Assembly (NCBI GenBank): GCA_002221725.1
Contig: NJFT01000110.1
Coordinates: forward strand, 60,594 to 124,593
Reading direction: 5' to 3'
From: Scedosporium boydii
Taxonomy: Eukaryota > Ascomycota > Sordariomycetes > Microascales > Microascaceae
DNA length: 64,000 bases
Shown: positions 11,066-22,532 of the stretch, piece by piece
Numbering within the stretch: the stretch's first letter is position 1
Layout: each line of letters opens with the position of its first letter
Made by a program: the position numbers and the translations under genes
Notes under the pieces: model-generated
Seen by the model: the letters and a program-made list of their open reading frames with translations, nothing else
What the model was told of the DNA's origin: nothing
Databases searched by the model: none

Positions 11066-13433
11066 ATGGTGAAACGAAAAGTTGCTGCGCTCGAGAAGAT
11101 CGATGCGGATTTGTAAGAACACCCATCCCGGAGACCTGCCTTGCGTCTCCAATGCTAACCGTGCCCCAGTGCGAGCTTGCAAAACAAGATCCGTCGCGAT
11201 CCTAGGTAGGCCAGCCACTCACCCAGTTCCATTTCTTCCGTAGGATGTCGGGGGAAGTACTGACTTCTCCGACGATAGATCATACAAGGATGATTTCCAG
11301 AAGCAATGGCAGCAGTACGAATCCCAGAAAGAGATCTTCCTCGTCTCGCCCTCGACAGCCACGGCGGAGTCGGTCGAGTCGTTCCACAACATCATTGACC
11401 TCATCGCACACGTCGCCGACTGCTACATCGAAGAGACCAAAACTTTCCCCGAGGACCTGAAGACGATATTGATGCAACACCATGCCATACTCAACCCTGA
11501 CCTGCGAGAGAAGATCGTGGGGAGCCTGGTGCTGCTGAGGCGAAAGGATGTCATGGACTCGGCGAGTCTGTTGACGACGCTGTTTCCGATTCTGGTGTCG
11601 TCGCCTAGCAAATCTTTGCGCGCCCTGCTCTTCCAGAAGATTACCATGGATCTCCGAAATTCGAACTCCAAGTCCATAAACCACCCGCTGAACCGGACCG
11701 TGCAGACCGTGCTCTACAATTTGGTTACCGGCGACCGTTCGTCCGCCAAGGCGCTTTGGGCGGTGAAGCTTACTCGAGAGCTGTGGAAGCGCCAACTCTG
11801 GACCGACGCGAAGCCGGTCGACGTCATGAAAGAGGCGTGTCTGTCGGATAACGAGAAGGTGGTTGTCGGCGCTGTGCGCTTCTTCCTCGGAGGCGACAAG
11901 GAACGTGAGGAGCTCGAGGACGATAGCTCCGACGAGGAAACTATCGATCTTAAAAAGGTCCAGCATCAGTTGGGTATTAACAAGAAGACGAGAAAGAAGG
12001 CCAAGGCACTAGATCGGGCCAAGGACAAGATTAGCAGGCAAGAAAAAAAAAAGCACGCGCCTCATCCGCTCAACTTCTCTGCTCTTCATTTGCTACATGA
12101 CCCTCAATCGTTTAGCGAGACTCTGTTTTCCAAACACCTCCAGAACACCAAAGCGAAGCTTTCGCTTGATACCCGGCTACTAGTTTTACAACTTGTCACA
12201 AGACTTGTCGGTCTTCACAAGTTGACAATCATTTCCCTCTACTCCTGGTTCCACAAGTTCCTTACGCCCAAACAACAGTCCGTCACGTCGTTCCTGGCAT
12301 CTCTTGCCCAGGGAACGCATAACCTTGTTCCCCCCGAGTCGATTGAGCCGCTTCTTCAGAAGGTTGCCAACGAGTTCGTTTCGGAAGGTTCGGCAGGTGA
12401 AGTCGCTGCGGCTGGTCTCAACGCCATCCGAGAAGTTTGTGTCCGACAACCGCTCGCAATGAATGAGACTCTCCTCCAGGACCTGGTACAATACCGCAAG
12501 AGTAAAGATAAGGGAGTCATGATGGCTGCCAAGGGTTTACTCTCTCTGTACCGAGAAGTCGGCGCGGAGCTGCTGCGGAAGAAGGATCGTGGGAAGGATG
12601 CTACAATTGGTCTGAAGACTGGAGACCTCAAGCATAAGAAGTTTGGCGAAGAAGAAGCTAGCGGTATCGAGGGTCTTGAGCTTCTTGAGAAGTGGAAGGA
12701 AGAGCAGAAGCGGAGGAAACAAGAAGAGAAGGCGCTTGCGGGCAACAACGGCCATGAGAAGAAGGACGGCGAGGATGAGGACGAGGAGGGTTATAATTCT
12801 AGCGACTGGGAAGTCGAGTCCATTGACAGCGATGACTCGGGTGGCTGGATTGATGTCGTTCATTCCGATGACGAGGAAGAGCCCGCACCGAAGAAGCGTA
12901 AGACCGGTGAAGGAGAATCAGAAGACGAAGATGATGACGCCGCAGAAAGCAAGGAGGAGAACGGCGCGTCCATCTCCAAGCTCGCCACCACCACAATCCT
13001 CACACCCGCCGACCTCGCCAAGCTCCAAGAGCTCCGCATGGAAGCCAACCTCAAGAAGGAAGTAATGGGCGTCAAGACGCAACGGCAAAAGGAGCGCGAA
13101 GCGCGCCACGTCGACGAGGGCGTGACGGCGGAGCAGATCGAGCTCCCCGCGATGCTAGGCCGCAAGACGACCAAGGAGGAGAGGATCGCGATGGCCAAGG
13201 AGGGCAAGCTCTCGCGCGAGGAGCACAAGTCGACGCAGGCGATCAGGAGGGAGAAGAAGGTGTCGGAGGGCAAGTCTACGACGAATAGGGAGAAGTCGAA
13301 GAAGAAGAATTTCTTCATGACGTTGGGTAAGGCCAAGTCGAAGCAGAAGAGGAGCTTGGTGGAGACGAGGAAGGTGTTGAGGAGGCATATTGATAGGAGT
13401 AAGAGGGGTGGGAGGGGAAGCAATCAGGGTTAG
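11066..13433 (+). CDS. SDA1: SDA1, nuclear protein of 60S ribosome biogenesis
   Basis: Three exons, 11066-11112, 11170-11205 and 11279-13433, give 745 residues, close to the roughly 770 of the yeast protein. The first exon encodes MVKRKVAALEKIDADF, the second the LQNKIRRDP segment and the third starts at RSYKDDFQKQW; this order matches the conserved SDA1 N-terminus. The body is helical and HEAT-like, then acidic stretches (EDEDEEG, ESEDEDDDAAESKEE) and basic nuclear-localisation-like runs (PKKRK, KSKKKN) lead to a Lys/Arg-rich C-terminus. SDA1 acts in the nucleus and nucleolus in maturation and export of pre-60S particles and is needed for passage through G1 in yeast. The acceptor at 11277-11278 was chosen over the nearer TAG at about 11243 because only the former keeps the frame. 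Confidence 0.93.
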
Positions 13434-13632
13434 AGATGAGTATTGGTTAGTTTTGGGGGGTTCTATATATCCTAGCATCGTTCTGTGCGTTTCATGGATT
13501 TTTGTGGTTTAGGGGTTAAAAAAAGTGTTGCTTTCATTCTATTCCTTCGGTCCGACATGGTTATACCGACAGTTCAGTTTCGTGGATGTAGTATTGACGA
13601 TGGTGTCCCACCTGCGTGGGAGGTATAGCCGC

Positions 13633-14686
13633 CTAATCCCTCCATTGATTGTGAGCATTCAACGACTCGCTCTCTTCCTGCCCCGGCCTAGCCCCCATGG
13701 TCCCATATTCCCTATGGCCGTTCTCCTCGATGCGAGCTCCGTTGTTCGCTTCCGTGTCCGAGTCGTCCTCGACATTCTCTACCACTTCTCCGGTTTCAGG
13801 GTGCGAGATGAGTCTCCATCCACTTCCCGTCACCCTCTCCTGTTCCCGATTGCCTAGAGAACGCAGCCATGACGGCGAGTTTTCGTCGGAAAGGAAGGTG
13901 ATGATGATCTGTATGTTTGTGTGTTGGTTATTAGCATCCATGGTCAATCGCTCTTTCTGCTCGTCGCGGTTTAGAGCTATACCCCTTACCTGCAGAACAG
14001 CTAAGCCGAGCACAACCCCCAAATCGGCCCCGACAACACTCCTCAACGCACCCTCCCACGGCCTCCCACAAGCCGTATTCCTCCCATATGTATCAACGCA
14101 GGCCCTACCACCGCTCGAGTCAAAAGGCCATGCCATATCCCTCACGGAGCGCAGACCACAGCATTCCAAGGTATCCTGTATCCGACGGATGCGGGTGGCA
14201 TCATGCGCCGAGTAGAGAGATTGCCAGTGGGTGAAGAGAGGGCACGGGACCGCATTCGAAGAGTTTGGAGAGAGGGATTGGCCGAGGAGGGTTGCGAGGA
14301 TGGTGAGGAGTAGGAGGTGTACCGGGGGCAGGAGACGGAGGAGGAATGGGGTTACGGCTGGGGATTTGAGGGTTCGGATGAGGAGGAGAGTGAGGAGGGG
14401 GAAGAGGAGGGGCAGGATGGCGGGGAGGAGGATTATGGGGGTTGGGATTGGGAGGGAGAGGTTACGGGCTGTTATGAAGGAGGTTCTGGTGGTTGTTAGT
14501 TTGGTGGAACTTGAAGCTCGGAGATGGGGATGGGGACGGGGATGGGGGAATTTACACTGCGATGCCTGTGAGCGCGAGACACAGGAAGATCTGGAGAGAG
14601 TTAGTCGGACGATTTGTGATGGTTTCACTGGGAATTGGAAACGTAGGACTTACTAGTGCATAGATGTAAAGGTGTTGCTTGGGCAT
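13633..14686 (-). CDS. Fungal tetraspanin-like membrane protein (Tsp3/TspC-type)
   Basis: Four exons on the minus strand, 14654-14686, 14556-14590, 13990-14509 and 13633-13908, give about 287 residues. If the alternative acceptor at 14486 is used, exon 3 begins at 14485 and the protein has 279. The start MPKQHLYIYAL leads straight into helix 1 (IFLCLALTGIAV). Helices 2 and 3 follow, then a large extracellular loop carrying the tetraspanin ECCG signature (DTLECCGLRSVRDMAWPF) with further paired cysteines, then helix 4 (VVGADLGVVLGLAVLQ) and an acidic cytosolic tail. The CCG motif, with four helices and one large loop, is diagnostic for tetraspanins, which organise membrane microdomains. In fungi some members are needed for infection structures. 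Exon 1 and exon 2 are very short, so experimental support would help. Confidence 0.75.
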
Positions 14687-15251
14687 CGTGATATGTCGGG
14701 AGAGCTGCCAATGGTATAAAAATGTAGTTGTGGAGATGAGTAGGAGTGCGCGTAGATGAAATGAGAGCTAGGAAGCGAAAACAGGTGAGACCAAAGGGAG
14801 CAAACAGCAATCCCAGCCTCATTTTTGGAGATGAACTGAGGGGTTCGAGTGCTAGGTCTCTTGTTGAGGTCACATCTGCAGCAGGCCAACCGCCCAGTGT
14901 TGGGAGCACGGATCCAATGGTCGATGTTGTGCTACGCGAGACGAAGTGGCCAATGTGAAGCTTGATGCTGTCAAGGTTTCTTGATTGGGAATTCATGAGC
15001 TGTCGCCCGCAGAACCAGTGACGTAGAAAATGAATGCTGCAGATCCAGTCTCTCCGTCTCTGTTTGTATCCAACAAAGTGAGGACGATATCCAAGCTAAT
15101 ATATAATTCTAGATCTAATGGAAATGCATACAAGCGCCGAGAGAATCAAAGCTGAAGCAGTCTACCCTCGATAGTTCAGAATAAAATGAGAAAAAGAAAA
15201 AAACTCACTCGCTTCACCAACACCAAAGTCCATTAAAAAAAGAACCCAGTA

Positions 15252-16115
15252 TCACCTCTTCTCAACCGCCTCAATAACCTGCCTCAACCACCAAGCATGA
15301 ATCCTCTCGTCAGCCGTAAGTTCCGGATGGAAGCTCATCCCCAAAATATTCCCTTGCCTGACAGCAACGATATCCCCCGCATGGCCCTCCTCACCCTGCG
15401 CGGCCTTGTCTACCCTTCCGGGAAGCACAGCAAGGACCTCAACATTCTCAGCCGAGTCCTTTCCGCCGTCCGCCGCGGGCTTGAGGACCTCTTCGACGAT
15501 GGGCGCGCGGATGAACACGCCCTGGTACTTTGCCGCCGCGCCGTTGCCATTGGTCGTCACACCGTCGCTGAGGAAGGGGAGATCTAGATCGGTGATGAAG
15601 CTCTCAATCTGGCGACCGAAGTGGTTCCGGCGCACGCGGACGGCGAGACCTCCGATGAGTTCTTGGCCGCCCTTTTTAGTGGCGTTGGCTTCGTCTGCTA
15701 GGAGGATCATGCCGGCGCAGGTTCCCCATGTTGGTTTGCGAGATACTCTGGTTGTCTAGTTAGGACATAATCTTTTTTTTCTTTCTTTCCTTATTTTCTA
15801 TTTATTTCTTTCATATTTTTTCTTCTTCTTATTTCTGAATTAGACATACTTTACAAACTCTCTCAAAGGCTCCATGAGCCCCGTCTGTGTAGCGATGTGC
15901 GAGATGGTCGTGCTCTCGCCGCCGGGAATAACGAGGGCATCGCACTGAGCCAGCTGCGCAGCGGTGCGCACTTCGACGACGTTAACAGTTGGAGGAGAGG
16001 AGGCCGGGTGCGCCGAGGCTAACCGGGCGGCCCCTTTCCGGAGGAGGTTGAGGTGTTCGTGGAAGCCGCCTTGGAGGGCAAGCACGCCGACGGTGAGGGA
16101 GGTGACTGGTGCCAT
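15252..16115 (-). CDS. PDX2: Pyridoxal 5-phosphate synthase, glutaminase subunit
   Basis: Two exons, 15850-16115 and 15252-15747, separated by a T-rich 102-nt intron, give 253 residues. The protein is a class I glutamine amidotransferase of the PdxT/SNO family that hydrolyses glutamine and channels ammonia to the PDX1 synthase. Visible signatures are the N-terminal VGVLALQGGFHEH, the oxyanion-site PGGEST, the nucleophile-elbow Cys in WGTCAGM (about Cys99, just after the splice junction), the GGLAVRVRRNHFGRQ segment and the catalytic His-Glu pair in GMSFHPEL (about 229 and 231). All triad residues are present. It is transcribed divergently from PDX1, about 2.5 kb away, as in the SNZ-SNO pairs of yeast. 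Confidence 0.95.
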
Positions 16116-18626
16116 TCAGGAGAAGACGGGGAGTATAAGAGATGATGGCGGGGGAGGGGAGGATGGTGAGGGTGAGAAGGGTGAGATGAGTTGTATTAAG
16201 ACTGGTAGAGTGAAGGTGAGGCGAGGAAATGATAATGCGCTATTGAGTGAGACTGATACCGATAAGAGGCCGAAAAAAAAAATTAGACGGGATTTGGCTG
16301 AGGCAATTGCGGGCGACTTAGTTTAAGTCCGCGACTACAAGTGGGAGAAGGGATAGATCAATTGATTGATTGATCAGACTAATGCTACAAATCTGGGGTC
16401 GAGTCATCAACTACATCCACACCAAACATGGCAGGTCTCTGCATTTTGAAAACGTAAAATAATCCATGTTTGCACATTCTCCGAGGGGCGCTTAGATCTT
16501 CGTGATTCCAAGATTTTTACTTTTTTACTCTATCAAAATTGATGACTCTTCCGTCTCGCTCCTGTGCCCGTTCCGGGTAGGGAGGTCACCCGACACCGGC
16601 GCACATGGAGGAGGTGATAGTAGATTAGTTTAGAGTCTGAGGGATGGTCTACGTAGTGTATGCATAGGTGGATGACACCATTAGCCAGGTTGTTTGGCCT
16701 GGCCGTTTTTTGATGCAATGACAACTTGGTGGATGCAGGGCCCGAGAAGGGATGGAGAGTCCGTGACGTCTGGAATCTTCCCTGCTTCGACCCTGAATAT
16801 TAGAGGGGGTACATGGAGGGGAAGGAGGGGGAGGGGCACTGAATATGCATCAATGCGGAAATTTACTTTATCAAAACCGAGGCGATGCGACAGCTGTATG
16901 AAGGCAAATGTTGTTTGGCCTCTGGATTGATATTCTTCCTCGGGGCAAGCAAATAACTTTATTGTGCCAATGAGGAGACACAATCATTGCTATCAACAGC
17001 CAATTGATGTATCCAGATTGATTCGTGCGCTCTCAAGTGCAGTCTGTCTCGGCTGGAAACGTCGTTGATCGCGCCCTTTGATTGACTTAGTCCCCTCTGT
17101 AGCCGCTGCTACGCGACCGTCGCCTAAAAGATCCATTAGAGCTGTCCGTGGAACCCATTTCGGCGATTTCCCACATCAAGACTTGTCATACTTTGCAATT
17201 GAGCCTCCGGCATTTGTCGCAGCAAAGTCTGGGCCTCCGCGGAGACTTGGACTTGTCGAACGTTTACTAATATTCGATTTGTAACAGCGGAAGCCGAATA
17301 ACCAATCTACAATTGCACGAAGTATCATTTGATACCGCGTGGTGTGTCGTCGATGGATACATTGAAGGTCGTAAGTAACAGTGGGTTGTCGTGCCAGTAT
17401 CAAGCTGCCCTGGTTGGACTTTTCAAAGGAAAGACTACGAAGGACCAAGGATCTACGGCACCCGAGTGCTCCTTTAGAGCAATACCGTACACTTACCTGC
17501 CTCAGTGGGCCAGGTCATGGGCCGGCTCCAATGTCTTCTCCATTGCTCCCAGTGCCAATTATCATTGAGCCTTTGTCCGCGACCCGGAACCCGGTACAGT
17601 CCAAAGTGGTACCTTTCTTGGTGGAGAACAATAAACGACAATGAACTGCAGGGTCCTCGAGGTTCCTGTACGTGAGTCACCCTCATCATTTCGCCGTCAC
17701 AGGCCGCCGCCGCTTCTCGGCCCGGGTCCTCGGTCTACATCGTACGAAAGTACTGTAGTGTATTCACCCTCTCGGGAGAGGAATCCTCACGCTACTTGGT
17801 TCTTGTAGCTCGTGTAAACGCACTATTCGTACAACGGTCTAGCTCAAGTCCCCCCGGCCCAGCCAAGTCCGGACCCAGCCCAGTCCAGTTCGGTCCAGCC
17901 CAGTGTTGGTCCAGTGCGGTCCAGTGTGGTGCGGGAAAATCTCCAAATAAAGCCACTCCCTCGTTCTGACTTCCCCATTCTCCCCGTGTTGTCTGCATCT
18001 TCCCTGTGTTCCTGTCCTGTCCTCCTGTGCGACATTGCATTGATTCAATTGATTCCGATACCGACGACGACTCCCACCGCTGTTCTGACTCGACTTGGCC
18101 TCGCCTGAGCTGTGACTGGACTTCACGATCAAGGTACGAAGTAAGCCCATCTGACGTCCCCATCTCCTTGTCCTCTCATCATGGTATAAATTCAACCAAT
18201 TGCCCCTTCACCTTTCTCGACCTGAGCACTTCATCAACCAGAGCACCACTTCGCTGTATCCTGCGATCCCCCCTTTCCAATCGTGCGATCCGGGGCTAGT
18301 GTCTTGCGCCCTTTTCCTCCCACCCCCTCGACCCCGTCTAAGAGAACGTCCGAACTACACTACACTACAAACGTCAACTTCTCTGCCCCGCTAAGAAAGA
18401 AAAAAAAATCTACCCCGCCCCCACCTTCCTCTTCTTTCCTACTGCCATTTTGTGAGAGAATAAAAAAGAAAAATCAGAAAGCGAGCACGCGTTAATCGCA
18501 AAGCGGAGGAGAGAAAAAAAGCCAGAGTCCGCAGCGCAACTTACACTCCAAACAGATCCCCTCCTCCATCTCCCCACAACAACCACCAATTCCCTAAACC
18601 AGCCCTCCTCTCAACCCTCCTTCAAA
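16116..18626. other. Divergent intergenic region between PDX2 and PDX1
   Basis: This 2.5-kb region separates the PDX2 and PDX1 start codons and presumably holds both promoters. No gene is supported; open frames at 17078-17689 have no recognisable domain. It contains a GC-rich run of imperfect GGTCCAG-type units (about 17843-17935) and, from about 18300, a C/T-rich then A-rich leader typical of a strongly expressed fungal gene. Confidence 0.5.
17843..17935. repeat. Imperfect short tandem repeat, GGTCCAG/CCCAG units
   Basis: Roughly 90 bases consist of repeated GTCCAG, CCCAGCC and GGTCCAGTG-like units. The run lies in the PDX1 upstream region, about 0.7 kb before its start codon. No known element matches. 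Simple slippage is the most likely origin, though a repeated factor-binding site is possible. Confidence 0.5.
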
Positions 18627-19583
18627 ATGTCCGCCGACGCGCAAGCCCTCCCCATCAACGTCGCCGAGACGAACGGCTCCTCCACCGCCGATGCCGTCCC
18701 CCCCTTCGCCGTCAAGGCCGGCCTCGCTCAGATGCTCAAGGGCGGCGTCATCATGGACGTGACCAACGCTGAGCAAGCCCGCATCGCTGAGGAGGCCGGA
18801 GCCTGCGCCGTCATGGCCCTCGAGCGTGTGCCCGCCGATATCCGAAAGGACGGCGGCGTCGCCCGCATGTCCGACCCCGGAATGATCAAGGAGATCCAGG
18901 CCGCCGTCACCATCCCCGTCATGGCCAAGGCTCGTATCGGCCACTTCGTCGAGTGCCAGATCCTCGAGGCCCTCGGTATCGATTACATCGACGAGAGCGA
19001 GGTGCTTACGCCCGCCGACAAGGAACACCACGTTGACAAGGCCCCCTTCAAGGTCCCTTTCGTGTGCGGTTGCCGAAACCTTGGTGAGGCGCTTAGGCGC
19101 ATTGCTGAGGGTGCTGCCTTCATTCGCACCAAGGGTGAGGCTGGTACTGGTGACGTCGTCGAGGCCGTCACCCACGTCAAGACCCTCACCAGGGATATCG
19201 CCCGCGCGAAGGGTGTCCTCGCCACCGAGGGCGCCAACGGCATCCGCGCTCTCGCGAGGGAGATCGGCGTCGACGCTGCCCTCCTTCAGCAGACTGCCGA
19301 GCTTGGCCGTCTGCCCGTCGTCAACTTCGCCGCTGGTGGTGTTGCCACCCCTGCCGATGCCGCGCTCATGATGCAGCTCGGCTGCGACGGTGTCTTCGTC
19401 GGCAGCGGCATCTTCAAGTCGGGTGACCCGGCTAAGCGGGCCAAGGCTATCGTCGAGGCTACTACGCACTTTAGGGACGCTGCCGTGCTGGCTAGGGTAA
19501 GCACTGGTTTGGGTGAGGCTATGGTGGGTATTAACTGTGATACCATGAAGCCCGAGGAGAAGATGGCCGGTAGGGGCTGGTAA
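18627..19583 (+). CDS. PDX1: Pyridoxal 5-phosphate synthase, synthase subunit
   Basis: This intronless gene encodes 318 residues, the usual family length. It is a (beta/alpha)8-barrel that makes PLP from ribose 5-phosphate, glyceraldehyde 3-phosphate and ammonia from PDX2. The key residues stand at the spacing of bacterial PdxS: Asp44 in GGVIMDVTN, Lys101 in [10 protein letters not shown] and Lys169 in FIRTKGEAG, that is 57 and 68 residues apart. The phosphate-binding loops [17 protein letters not shown] and [11 protein letters not shown] are intact. The N-terminal 25 residues are a variable extension. Strong GC3 bias suggests high expression. Its partner subunit gene lies upstream on the opposite strand. 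Confidence 0.97.
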   Translation: MSADAQALPINVAETNGSSTADAVPPFAVKAGLAQMLKGGVIMDVTNAEQARIAEEAGACAVMALERVPADIRKDGGVARMSDPGMIKEIQAAVTIPVMAKARIGHFVECQILEALGIDYIDESEVLTPADKEHHVDKAPFKVPFVCGCRNLGEALRRIAEGAAFIRTKGEAGTGDVVEAVTHVKTLTRDIARAKGVLATEGANGIRALAREIGVDAALLQQTAELGRLPVVNFAAGGVATPADAALMMQLGCDGVFVGSGIFKSGDPAKRAKAIVEATTHFRDAAVLARVSTGLGEAMVGINCDTMKPEEKMAGRGW

Positions 19584-20401
19584 ATTGTTGGGTTTGTGTG
19601 AGTTAACGAGGGGCCTAATACAAGTTGCACGGGGTGGAAATAAAGGGATTCTTCTTGGAAAAAAGAAGAAACAAAAAGGAGAACAGCGAACATAAACAGG
19701 CGGACTCGAGGCACAGGCGAGTCTGTTCAGTATCAGAGGGTTGTTTGCTTCGAAGGTCACCCTTTCGAAGCGCGGATTTATCCTACTTGGGACACACACC
19801 CCTATATATATACATACTTTTCAACTGTCAATATCATGTGTATGCAGTTAGTTCATGGATGAAAAGGCGAAATTTCAACATCTTCCACAAATGCAGTCTG
19901 TCGACGAGTAACAAGGCTGTTGTTGATGAAATTCTTGCGGAGTGAGCTTTCGTGGAGGACTTGGGGGATGCTGCTCTTGTCAATTGCTGATCTGAGGTGA
20001 CCGAGAACCACTCAGGTCGAATCGGCCCTTTTCGAATGAAAAACGGAGATATCTGAGAGTTCTATCCAACTTCAAGGTCGACATCTTAACGCTCCCTGCC
20101 TCTGGTTAATTGTCCTGTCGGAGAGCGAGCCGAGCCGTCAGCTCGGTTCCCCGGACGCCACTTGCCCACAACTGTCAATCCAAATCGCCGACAAGATCAG
20201 CCGATCCTAGGCGAATCGCCAATTCCACAGCCGAAGCGACATCATAGCCGGACGAATATTCCCTTGGTTCAAAAGTTCTCCGCACAAAGCTCCCACCCCA
20301 CATAATAAACTCGGCGAACCCCCTTGGACGACCATTTCCTTTCTTACCTCTTCCATATCAATCGGGACATTAAAGAGGGAAATTTTTCAAGCCCAGAAAA
20401 A
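19584..20401. other. Intergenic region, PDX1 3-prime to HMG-CoA lyase promoter
   Basis: About 0.8 kb. It should hold the PDX1 3-prime UTR and the promoter and leader of the following gene. No frame with a recognisable product and no repeat was seen. Confidence 0.5.
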
Positions 20402-21609
20402 ATGACCATCGGCCTCGCTCGATCCTTTGTCTGTCGCGCATGCCGTACTTCGACGCGAGGTCGGCGAGCTTTCGCGACTGCCTCGGCCTCGGCTCAAGGC
20501 CAGCAGCAGCAGCAGTCGTTCGACAACCGCGTCAAGATCGTCGAGGTCGGCCCCCGCGATGGCCTGCAAAACGAAAAGGTGTCGATACCGGTGGGAACAA
20601 AGATTGAGTTGATTGAGAGGTTGGCGAAGACAGGGCTTTCGACCATTGAGGCTGGGGCTTTCGTTTCGCCCAAGTGGGTTCCTCAGGTAAGGATGAAGCT
20701 TTCACTCCTCCCATTCATAGCTCTGCCAATTGGATAGAGATTTTGAACTAACCTTTCGGACTTCAATAGATGAGCAACTCGAGCGAGATCCTAGAGCACA
20801 TCCTCACCCAAAAAATCTCCTCCCCCCACTCCATATCCTATTCCTTCCTCGCCCCCAACGTCAAGGGCTTCGACTCCGCCTCCCAAATCCTCCAAAAGAA
20901 CCCCGGCACCTTCCTCACCGAAATCGACCCCTTACACCCCACCTCGTCCGACAAGGCCCCGACCCCGGCCATCGAAATCGCCGTCTTTGCGGCCGCCACC
21001 GAGTCCTTCTCGCAAAAGAACCTCAACTGCGACATCGCCACGTCGCTCGAGAAATTCAAAGAAGTCATCCGCGAGGCCAAGAACAACGACCTGCGCGTGC
21101 GCGCCTACATCTCCGTCGTGCTGGGCTGCCCCTTCGAGGGCCACGACGTCGACCCGCACAAGGTGGCCGAGATCGCTACGGATTTGCTGGAGGCGGGTGC
21201 CGATGAGATTGCCCTGGGGGATACCACCGGGATGGGGACTGCGCCGAGGACGAAGGCTTTGTTGAGTTGTATGACGGCTGCGGGGATCAGGAATGAGGAT
21301 ATTGCTATGCATTTCCATGATACGTATGGCCAGGCGCTTGTGAATACGGCTGTTTCGCTTGAGCATGGCATTCGCATCTTCGACTCGTCTGTTGGCGGTC
21401 TGGGCGGATGCCCTTATAGCCCTGGTGCTACGGGCAATGTGGCTACGGAGAACATGGTGTATTTCTTGGAGACGCTGGGCATGGACACGGGTGTTGACTT
21501 GGATGCGGTGACGGATATTGGGCAGTGGATCACGGGACAGCTGGGCAAGGCTAATGAGAGCAGCGTGGGTAAGGCGGTTCTGGGTGCGAGGAAGAGGAAG
21601 GCGGCGTAA
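20402..21609 (+). CDS. Hydroxymethylglutaryl-CoA lyase, mitochondrial
   Basis: Two exons, 20402-20686 and 20770-21609, joined in phase 0 by an 83-nt intron, give 374 residues. The enzyme cleaves HMG-CoA to acetyl-CoA and acetoacetate in leucine breakdown and ketone-body metabolism. The N-terminus ([20 protein letters not shown]) is basic, lacks acidic residues and reads as a mitochondrial targeting sequence, followed by a Gln run. Family motifs are [13 protein letters not shown] at the barrel start, the FVSPKWVPQ segment at the splice site, the metal-binding [10 protein letters not shown] and the signature loop [18 protein letters not shown] containing the catalytic Cys. The protein lacks a C-terminal peroxisomal SKL. 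The start at 20402 gives the targeting peptide; an upstream in-frame ATG at 20324 is less likely. Confidence 0.95.
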
Positions 21610-22532
21610 GGGAGCCTCAGAACCTTGGGGAGGGCGAGCATGGGGTCACTTGGCTTTTGTCTTTTTGATTTTCCTTTTGGTCTGGTCTTTCTACTCTTCA
21701 TAAGCATAGAAATTTAGACGCGAGCTAAGGCGAGGATTCCATCTGTTGCCTCTTGCTTGGTCCGCCCCGTGTAAGAGCTGCGCTAGCCTGCCGCTTGCCA
21801 TTTGAGTGAAGTATCGATATCTTGTGAATGATCAATTGGCAATTGGATCGGATGTGAGGTCCCATCTAAAGCTCCGACCGAGGCCCTACGATTGTCGAAC
21901 GCAATGCAATGGGCTAGGTGCTATTTGAGGAATTACTAGCTCTTTCAGCGACGACAAAGTTCGTGCCCGCCGCTCTTATTAAGCGATTCTGGGGAGCTTC
22001 ATCGATCCCATCCCAACAATGTGCTCGGGTTCACAGTTCTGCTTTACGGTCGCCTGGAGCGGGGCAGTCATGTGATTTGATGTCACCCCTCGTCTGTCTG
22101 GACAGCAGCTGATAGCGCCGCCAAACGAAGCCCAAGCTTCTTGTGTCCCTGCTGAGAAACGTGCATGAGCTTGACCAAGGTCATTCACCACCCACCCACT
22201 TGTACTAGCACGGCAGAATAAAGCAGCCTGTCGCTCGCTTCGGTCCTCAAGTTCAACTCGACTCCACCTGTGCGTGCTACTTCCATTATCCATTACCTAC
22301 ACATTCGTCAACCTTCTCTTCCGAGTCCATCTTCACCTTCTCCGTGCGCCGAGAAAACCTAGCTGCGATCTGCCTCTTCTCCCAGACACAGCATTATTTT
22401 TTTGGGCCACATAAGACCGACCCTCTTTTCGACCAGCTAGGCTCCCGCATTTCTTGGTGCCGCAGTCTTCGTCATCGCCGCCGTAGGCTTATCCCGCTCC
22501 GACTACCAGCTCTATCCCCCTCCAGATCCGCC
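21610..22532. other. Intergenic region upstream of V-ATPase subunit B
   Basis: About 0.9 kb holding the HMG-CoA lyase 3-prime UTR and the V-ATPase B promoter, with a C/T-rich leader from about 22260. No further gene is supported. Confidence 0.5.

Noticed and set aside
11280..11966. 228-residue minus-strand frame over SDA1
   Set aside because: Shadow of the SDA1 coding sequence; no recognisable motif.
18594..19799. 401-residue open frame on the minus strand over PDX1
   Set aside because: It is antisense to a perfectly conserved PDX1 with strong GC3 bias, which removes stops on the opposite strand. The translation is Gly/Asp/Leu-rich with no domain.
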